Assembly (NCBI GenBank): GCA_947685225.1
Contig: CANTUV010000062.1
Location: 15,892,501-15,956,500, forward strand
Source: Garcia nutans
Lineage: Eukaryota; Streptophyta; Magnoliopsida; Malpighiales; Euphorbiaceae
DNA length: 64,000 bases
Direction: 5' to 3'
Numbering within the stretch: the first letter of the stretch is position 1; each line of letters opens with the position of its first letter. Below the pieces are notes generated by a model that did not search any database, was not told where the DNA came from, and worked only from the letters and a program-made list of their open reading frames with translations. Shown in pieces: positions 57,025-64,000 of the stretch. A program made the translations under genes and the position numbers.

Positions 57025-58307
57025 CTAATCCAAGTAGGCTTCAGTCAAGCGAGGCATGTCTAAATCAAGAGTAAAGTAAGAATTGCAAGACTCAGTGCCA
57101 TACTGACGGCCAAGTCAGCAAGGATCATAGCATTTACCTTGACAAAGGGCAGCAAGGGGAACATACATCAAGTATGTCTGCATGGTGATACGAGAAATCT
57201 TCCACCAAGGTACCAACCAACGGATATTAACTTCAGAGCATGAGTGGATCCTATCAACCCAGTCAGCATATGAAGAAGCAGGATGAAGTAGCTTCCTAGC
57301 AGAATGATGACGTGGCAGATATCTGACAAAATCCATGGATGGAGTATCAAGCAAACAAACACACTCCTGAAGCCAAATCTGTGAAGAAAGAATTAAATTA
57401 AAAAAAACTCCACTAAGTTGAAAACTCGCAAGGGCAGCTTAGGCAAAAATTAGGACAGCTCGCTAGTTTCGAAAACCCATATAGGCAGACTAGGCAAAAA
57501 TTAGAGCAATAGAAAATATATATAATAAAAGAGGTCGCTAAGTTGAAAACCCGCAAGGGCAGCTTAGGCAAAAATTAGGACAGCTCGCTAGTTCCGAAAA
57601 CCCACATGGGCGGACTAGGCAAAAATTAGAGCAACGCAAAAAAAAAGAAAAAAGAAAACCTAAATTGAAAACCCGAAAGGGCAGTTTAGGTAATTACCTA
57701 AAGTAGCAATGGACTCCCAGTCAGTCTCTTTGTCAATCCTGATTTAAGTTGATCTAATCCAACTAAGGTCTCGGCTAAGATCACAGGTACCAGCGATAAG
57801 CCTCCTTCCATTTGGTCCATAATATCCAATACTCGTGGATCAATATTGCCGTCAGAAAGCAAGAATTGGCTAAGTAAGCAAAGACAAAGCATGCGTCCCC
57901 ATGCCTTAATAGGAGCCAAATGAGAGAGACAAAAATAATCAAGGGAGCAAGTAGAATTTTTTCACCTCTCATCAACCGAAGAACTTTGGGTTTTGGAATT
58001 TGAAATAACATCTGCATCTTCTGTTGAGTTTTGGAAACCAATGTGGGTAGCGCCATTTGTTGATTATTTGGATATCCAAGGATGTCTCAAATTCTTCAAT
58101 CAAGGAACATATTTCAAAACCATTAATTTTAAATACTCTAGAATCCATATTCCAAAAGGAAGACATGGCATGTAAGAAGGAGTGGTCCAATTTATCATTT
58201 TGAAAACATTTTAAAACATCAAGTTTTCCCCACGAAATTTGCTTCCAATGAATGGCATATATATTCTTAAATAGAATTTTTATCTTCTTTAAATGATGTT
58301 CGGTCAT
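57025..58307 (-). pseudogene. Element B antisense gene 2 (PMD-like, one intron)
   Basis: Minus strand. Exon 1 (58307-57698) encodes FWNMDSRVFKINGFEICSLIEEF, a PMD signature, then in shifted frames LAPIKAWGRMLCLCLLSQF and a LAETLVGLDQL segment. Exon 2 (57378-57025) encodes IWLQECVCLLDTPSMDF and a tail ending at TAG 57025-57027. Between them is a predicted intron 57379-57697 with GTAATT at the donor and TTTCTTCACAG at the acceptor, phase 0. The codon before the donor is TAG, fitting a CAG-to-TAG change in an otherwise typical CAG|GTAA site. Two frameshifts lie in exon 1. The intron holds four or five of the constant-loop hairpins. PMD proteins occur in plants as silencing factors and in transposons. 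Confidence 0.65.
57379..57697 (-). other. Predicted antisense intron carrying hairpin repeats
   Basis: A 319-bp GT-AG intron on the minus strand. On the plus strand it contains hairpin units near 57410-57440, 57462-57492, 57537-57567, 57588-57620 and 57657-57690, with stems alternating CTAAGTT/AGCTTAG and CTAGTTC/GGACTAG. Confidence 0.6.
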
Positions 58308-58986
58308 GGTTGATGAATGAAGGGAAATCTAAATTGTTAAAGGGAGTTTCTTACGTTATAATGGAAAGAATTTTGGATTCTGTATGAAATATGGCATGAA
58401 AGGTGATTTATATAGAGGAAATAACCTTTTCCAAAATTGATTTGGTAAAGGTGATGGAAAAGGATGAAACCATGTTGTGTAAGGAAAGGAATTGGCGACG
58501 AATTTACTTTACCATGTTGCACTTGGTTTTTTTGGTGGTGACTGTATAAATATCGAAATATGAAAAGAAAGTTTAATAATGGAGATGCAGTAATGATAAA
58601 AAAAACTAAAAAAAAGTGAAAAGTGAAAAAAGTTACAGTAAAGATGGAAATTGTATTTTTTCAATTATTGTATAATATTTATACAATTGATACAACATTT
58701 ATACATCACTAAGAGGATGGTGGTAGGTCATCAAATAAAGCCTTGAAAAAGTTGTCGCCTGTTGAAGGAGGGGCCAAATCACTCGTTCAGAGTCTGCCTG
58801 AACCGGGAGCACCAAAATTCGGCAAATTACTCATCCCGGGATCACCTGAAGTAGGAGCACCAAAATCCCTATTACCTTGAAGTTCTGACTCATCACAGTC
58901 CTCATCAAAAGTAGACAAAAGGATCTCATGGTCATCAGTCTGGGGCCTCTTGATGAAGAAGCGCCAGGATCCCTCATCCCTTAAAA
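58308..58986. other. Spacer between the two antisense genes
   Basis: AT-rich sequence with no supported coding region. It contains the 3' end of antisense gene 1 and the probable promoter side of antisense gene 2. Confidence 0.5.
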
Positions 58987-60790
58987 TCAGAAGTCTCGGA
59001 AATTTTGTTCGGATTGATGATATAAATTTTCAAAATGAGAAGCCTTCTGATGACTTGCAGCCAACTCTTCTTGAAGTTTCTTATTTCGATCTTCAAGCAT
59101 CCGCTGTGAGCCAAAAAGGAAAAAGGTAAGAGCATACATAATCATGCATACATATAGCATAAATTACCATGAAACAAGGAAACTCACCAGGTAGTTCATA
59201 TCAATGCCCTGCGGATGAGATGGCATATTTGGTGGGCTAGAACGAGCAAATGAAGGGGCAGTAAAAAAAGGTCTAGCCTCATGACCAAATGAGCCAACAA
59301 CCTCCAATAATCATTAAAGAATAAAAAAGAAAGAAAGAAAAAGCAGTTGCAAGGGAGAAATGGTGAGACTTTTACCTGAGAAGTACTAGTCCCGAGATGT
59401 GGAACAAACTCTCCTGCATCTCCGTGATGTTCCTCTTCATCTCTACCCTCATTTTCTTCGGGAATCTCCCGTATGCCAACAGGAGATACATCAAAGTTTA
59501 AAAGCCTTCTTTGAATAAAATGGGCATAAAATGGACCCGGTAGATGGAGAAATGTCTCAACACCATAACCGTATCGAGCTGACCACCATGCATCCTCTGG
59601 CATCGACATAATATTTAAAGTATATTCTAGGATATGCATCGGGACCCGCTGCTGCTCTGGATTGAGAAACTACTCATAAACTCTCTCTTCGAGAAACCAA
59701 CCACTGGACACTAGGCCAGTGATGACTCGGCGAGAATGTTGGAAAGACAGTGCAACCCTCATCAAAGGAGACCAGCTTGTCCTCTCTTCTGGGTTCCACC
59801 AGGTCAAATTCACCTGCAAAATAACATAAGGTAAGTAAAACTTTCACATAAAATTTAAAGTATACTAATGTTATTTTACCTGGTCCCAGGTTAAGCGGCT
59901 CAACACAAAGCGGTGAGTTTGCACATGGTGAGAGCCAGTAACATCCATACGATCAGACAATCAAAAATTTAATCTCGGATACCCAACCCTATCTCAGGAA
60001 ATACCGGGTACCCTCATGAGGTTGTGTTCATATGCCCATGCCTACAATAATAGTAAAGATCAAATTCATGCAAGAAAGGAATGGAGTTGACATTGGTAGA
60101 AGAAGAATACCTCGACAATGGTCATCAAGCCGACAAAAGACTTCTTGTTTCGAAAAAGTTTATCAAGACCATGGTAAAGACAGGCGAGACCAGCTTCACC
60201 CCAGCCAGAAGATGGTACTGTCCTAAAGTAAGAAAGGGCATTCAACATTGACAAGTGGATGGAGGATTCAGTGCTGCCTAAGATGGTCAACCCAAGCAAT
60301 TATAACAAAAATTCTCGAGCATACTGTTGGGCCGTGTCTTTGTGAATCCGTCCTTCATAGTTCATCCAATAGCTTTGAATCGGTTCAATTTTTATCTTAA
60401 AAGGCCCTTTATATGATGGTTCCATACCAATTAATTCTTGAATTTCTTCAAATGTTAAAATATCATTGGTCAGAGGAACTGGAACACCATCATATCGAAG
60501 GCTGGTTATAATAGTAAAATCGACCGGACCAATTATCATCTCTCCAATGGGCAAGTGAAAAGTGTTGGTTGTGTCCAACCATCATTCTGCAAGCGCCTGG
60601 ACTACACTCCAATCTATCTGATATTCCTCGGATGGCAATTGTAAGATGAACTGCTCAAAGCCGTAATCTCGGATTATCTGCCTTACCCGAAAAGGTACTA
60701 CATCGTACTATTGTCAGGCTTTGTAAATACACCCTCCAGCCCGAACAACGCAACGATCATGCTAACACAGAGCTAGGTAAGTCAATGCAA
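58987..60790 (-). pseudogene. Element B antisense gene 1 (PMD protein gene with four introns)
   Basis: Minus strand, start not fixed (sequence is coding-like from about 60790). Exons encode QIIRDYGFEQF, a NTFHLPIGEM motif, SLRYDGVPVPLT, GWGEAGLACLYHGLDKL and AWAYEHNLMRVP, all typical of plant-mobile-domain proteins. The tail has FTAPSFARSSPP and a coiled-coil RMLEDRNKKLQEEL before TGA 58987-58989. Four GT-AG introns, all phase 0, are predicted at 60042-60110, 59814-59879, 59302-59375 and 59104-59187 (69, 66, 74 and 84 bp). Joining across them keeps one frame. Several nonsense codons (for example TAA 60300-60302 and a TGA near 60584) but no frameshift are seen. Its antisense orientation would stop its introns being removed from the sense genomic RNA. 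Function unknown; PMD relatives MAIN and MAIL1 affect silencing. Confidence 0.75.
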
Positions 60791-60924
60791 GGTAAGTACA
60801 TATTATCCTAAACTAATTTATTTTTCCTAAATTTTCTAAAAAATTATAATAATATAAAAATATAAAATAAATGCAAACACAATAATAATAAAAGAGCATA
60901 ATATAAAAACACAATAATTTTCGT

Positions 60925-61465
60925 AGGTCCAGAACCTACAATCTCATTCTAAGTCCAGAACTTAGCTCGAGTCCGGAACCCAAATTTTCCTTAGGTCCAG
61001 AACCTAGAATCTCTTCTAAGTCCAGAACTTAGCTCGGATCCAGAACCCAAATTTTTTCGTAGGTCCAAAATCTAGAATCTCATTCTAAGTCTAGAACTTA
61101 GCTCGGGTCTAGAACCCAAATTTTCCATAGGTCTAGAACCTAGAATCTCTTTTAAGTCCAGAACTTAGCTCGGGTCCAGAACCCAAATTGTCCTTAGGTC
61201 CACAACCTAGAATTTCTTCTAAGTCTAGAACTTAGCTCTGGTCAAGAACCCAAATTTTCCTTAAGTCCAGAACCTAGAATCTCTTCTAAGTCCAGAACTT
61301 AGCTCGGATCCAGAACCCAAAATTTCCTTAGGTCTAGAACCTAAAATCTCATTCTAAGTCCAGAACTTAGCTCTGGTCCAGAACCCAAAATTACGCTTAG
61401 GTCCAGAACCTAAAATCATCCTTGCGTCCAGAACTCAAACCGGGTCCAGAATCCAAAACCTCAAC
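60925..61465. repeat. Tandem repeat with constant CCAGA loop (about 66-69-bp unit)
   Basis: Seven to eight units. Each contains three mini-hairpins with loop CCAGA and different stems: TAGGT/ACCTA, CTAAGT/ACTTAG and GGGT/ACCC. It lies between the PMD antisense gene start and the 3' LTR, the usual site of Ogre tandem repeats and a possible promoter region for antisense gene 1. Confidence 0.85.
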
Positions 61466-61521
61466 CATCTCAAAAATTAAGTTTTATTGCTTTTCACCCT
61501 CTCTCTCTAAAGTCTCAGATC

Positions 61522-61540
61522 ATTAAAGCATGAGACAAAC
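61522..61540 (+). other. Element B polypurine tract (decayed)
   Basis: ATTAAAGCATGAGACAAAC precedes the LTR start. Compared with CAAGCAGGGGCAAAC in F and E, the G run is lost. Confidence 0.6.
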
Positions 61541-63759
61541 TGTAGACCCTTATTTTTTTACCAAGTCCGGTCCAATATATTTTAATTAGTCAAAAATGAT
61601 TTTTCTGTTGTCCAATATATTTTAATTAGTCCAAAATAATTTTTGTTATCTTAATTAAATAATATTTGTTTTAGTAACTAATTTTTATTAATAAAAAATA
61701 AAAAATAATAATAAACAAAAAATAAAAATAAAAATAAAAATCGGCGACTGAAAAATCATCGCCAAAAACCAGCGCGGGACGAATGGCCGTGGACCATTTC
61801 GCCCGCAGGAGTTTCTTACGGGCAAAATGGCCCACAAGCCAATTCTTGCCCGCTGCCACAGCCAGCTGCTGCTTTTTTTTTGCCAGCGCATTTTTTCCGC
61901 AGCAGTTTTTTTTTCCAGCGAAATTTTTCCGACGCAAATTTTTCCAAAACCTAATGCAATTAGGTTTCGGTTTCCTTTTCTTAATGGATATTATATTCCG
62001 TGAATAACTAAACTTAACCATAAAATTATTCTATAAATAAGATAAAAAAACAACACAAAAAGGGATGAGAAATTGGGATCATAAATTGAAAGGTGAAATT
62101 GAGACCGAAATTGAGGAGGAAAACCTTGAATCAATTGAACTTTTTTGAGACGAAAAACAAGCAATTCAACACATCAAAGGTAGCAAAGCTTGTCTTTGTT
62201 CTTGTTCATCCAAGAAGTGATTTTTGGTGGAACCAATAAACGAAGGTATGAATTTCTTTATTTGTTTCATGAATTCACAGTAGCTTAATCATTCAAAAAT
62301 CTTAAAAATTGCTTCTGTTTCTTCAAAATCAAAAAACCCTAAGAACTTTAATTCACCTTTTCTAAAGCTTAAAAACCTTAATTCGTTTATTTGTTTTCCA
62401 AAATCTTAAAATTGTTATTTTTGCTTCTTCAAAATCTTAAAACCCTAATTGAACTTGTTTCTTTTCCAAACCATAATTTGAGTCTGTTTCTTTCCATAAA
62501 CCCTAAAAACATCTTTTCTGTTTATATAAACCTTAAATTATTTTATTTATTTTCATAAAGTTTCATAAAATATCAATTGTTTCTTAAAATTCTAAAACCT
62601 AATGCATTCTCTGAAACCCTAATTATAAAACACTAATCCCTAATTCAACTCCAAAACCCAAAATAGTAAACCCTAAACTAGCTAACCTAAACCCTAATTT
62701 TTCTAAACCCTAATTTTTAAAACCTTAAAATCATATAAATCTAATTCTACACAGTAAGCTCAAAAATAATGATTTAGTAACCGTAAATCATAAATCTAAA
62801 TGTTTTTAAAGTGTCCAAACCCTAGTTTCATAATTCCACTTCTCAAACACTAATTTGGTTAATCAAAGAACTTTATCAACCTCTTAAATTATAAAACTTT
62901 AACCCATTTTAATTCCATTAAAAATCACAGTAGCTTAAACACATGAATTCCAAAACCCTAAACACATGAAACAAAGAATCTTAAATAGAAACAGTAGCCC
63001 TAATTTGAATCTTTATTTGCCTTATTCAATTTTATATTTGATTATGCTTTGATTTATTTTATATTCTTTAATTTATTTAAGTTCAATGCTTGGTTTATTT
63101 AGTTTATCATGGATGGATGTTTACATTCTATTGATGTTTAATATCTTTGATGAATGATTTATTTATGATGAATGGTTATTTACTTTTGTCGATATATTTA
63201 GATTTTTAAATGTTGTAAGAGGTATGTTTCCACTTGGTGGGTACCTCATTAGTTAAATATCATGTAATTTAAATTTTTTTTCTATTTTAGAACCAATGTA
63301 AAGGGCATGTTTCTACCTTTCGGTAGGTTTCCTATTTAGGCATGGGATGTAAGGACATGTTTCCATCCTCGGATGGGTGTCCATTTATTTGCTTTGTTTG
63401 GACATTGCTTTGATTCTTTTAATATAACAATGTTTTATTTTAATTACTGTATGTAATATGGATAATGTTGTTATATTTAAGAATTTTATAATATTAAGAC
63501 CTGTAAAGGAGGTTGGTTCCAATGAACTGGGCGTTGTGGGGGTGCTGGGCCATTTCTCACCTTCCCCACACTTACCCAACTTTCCGAGGGGATTCCTTAG
63601 GAATTGAGTCATCCACCCCTTTCTTTTTCCCAGTCAGTCCGGGTGGCGACTCCATTTTCTCCAGACCTAGGTCCGTATTCTCTAAGGCCCCGAGCCTAAA
63701 CAGTGCCAAAGTCGCAAGAACCATTCCACCAAGAGTGGGGGCGAAAATCCCCGCTCACA
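61541..63759 (+). mobile_element. Element B 3' LTR
   Basis: A 2219-bp LTR from TGTAGACCC to GCTCACA. TATA-like CTATAAATAAG near 62031, AAACCCTAA block 62330-63000, hairpins at 63219-63247, 63303-63332 and 63353-63382. A second primer-like motif TGGCGACTCCA lies at 63644-63654. Followed by the GTAAT target repeat. Confidence 0.93.
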
Positions 63760-64000
63760 GTAATGCAATTTGTTATGTATACATTAAAGATGGTATGTAA
63801 AGTCATTAGTAATGGCTATATTAATATAAATGAGATAATTGAGGCATTGTGCCTAGCTTGATCTTGAGAAAATGAGAAAGATATTAATAATGGATTTATG
63901 AAAGAATTGTGTGTCTAGTATGTTATTCAATTTTCAGAGTTTTGTGTTTGGCGGCATGCCTAAGACGTAGCAGTCCCACAAAGCTGGGTTAGGCTTGTTC
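63760..64000. other. Unclassified sequence right of element B
   Basis: Continuation of the target that ends at 13569. AT-rich, no coding region. It ends in a GC-richer segment (GGCATGCCTAAGACGTAG) that may belong to an older LTR. Confidence 0.5.

Larger units (their letters stand above)
13570..63759 (+). mobile_element. Element B: nested Tat/Ogre-like Ty3-gypsy element, TSD GTAAT
   Basis: The outer element is delimited by family-1 LTRs (13570-17411 with an insertion, and 61541-63759) and the perfect target duplication GTAAT at 13565-13569 and 63760-63764. Removing four nested insertions and one copy of each target repeat leaves about 16.7 kb, in the large Ogre size range. Order: LTR, tRNA-Arg primer site, gag, protease, reverse transcriptase, degenerate RNase H, second (archaeal-type) RNase H, integrase, hairpin repeats, two antisense PMD-like genes, tandem repeats, LTR. 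All sense genes are broken by stops and frameshifts, so B is dead and older than its passengers. Confidence 0.93.

Overview
The window is a gene-poor, AT-rich plant chromosome segment built almost entirely of nested LTR retrotransposons. The lineages fit an angiosperm: Tat/Ogre-like Ty3-gypsy elements with two RNase H domains and tRNA-Arg-type primer binding sites, Athila elements with a tRNA-Asp-type site, and a non-coding element with an initiator-tRNA-Met-type site. I see no ordinary host gene, rRNA, tRNA or CRISPR array. The species cannot be named from the sequence.

Layout. Positions 1-2167 are the 3' end and 3' LTR of plus-strand element E. It sits in the 3' LTR of minus-strand element F (2168 to about 12130, same family), which has a decayed gag, no visible pol, 3' tandem repeats and a solo LTR (6449-8315, TSD ATTCC). 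Positions 12131-13569 and 63760-64000 are the two halves of an older unclassified AT-rich sequence. It was split by element B, which spans 13570-63759 with TSD GTAAT.

B is an old Tat/Ogre-like element of about 16.7 kb. Four later insertions, each with a perfect 5-bp target duplication, have stretched it to 50 kb. They are a minus-strand Athila-type solo LTR in the 5' LTR (15500-17200, CCCCA), a young Tat-lineage element A in gag (18783-30243, AAGTG), a non-coding element C with giant LTRs in gag (31304-39316, CTACC), and an Athila element D between the two RNase H domains (42558-54818, AACAT). LTR divergence by eye is about 1% for A and C, about 3% for D and more for B, in agreement with the nesting order.

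How the genes work together. Each coding element carries gag (particle), protease, reverse transcriptase, RNase H and integrase on one strand; all are now broken by stops or frameshifts. A needs only two codon changes over about 6.4 kb. B also carries, downstream of pol and antisense to it, two plant-mobile-domain (PMD)-like genes with predicted phase-0 GT-AG introns. A keeps a truncated relative of one.

The most striking unexplained signal is that every family here carries arrays of short hairpins in which the loop or spacer is constant while the stem sequence changes with compensation. They occur in LTRs, in leaders and downstream of integrase. Element A also has near-complementary sequences of about 40 nt at the primer binding site and at the polypurine tract.
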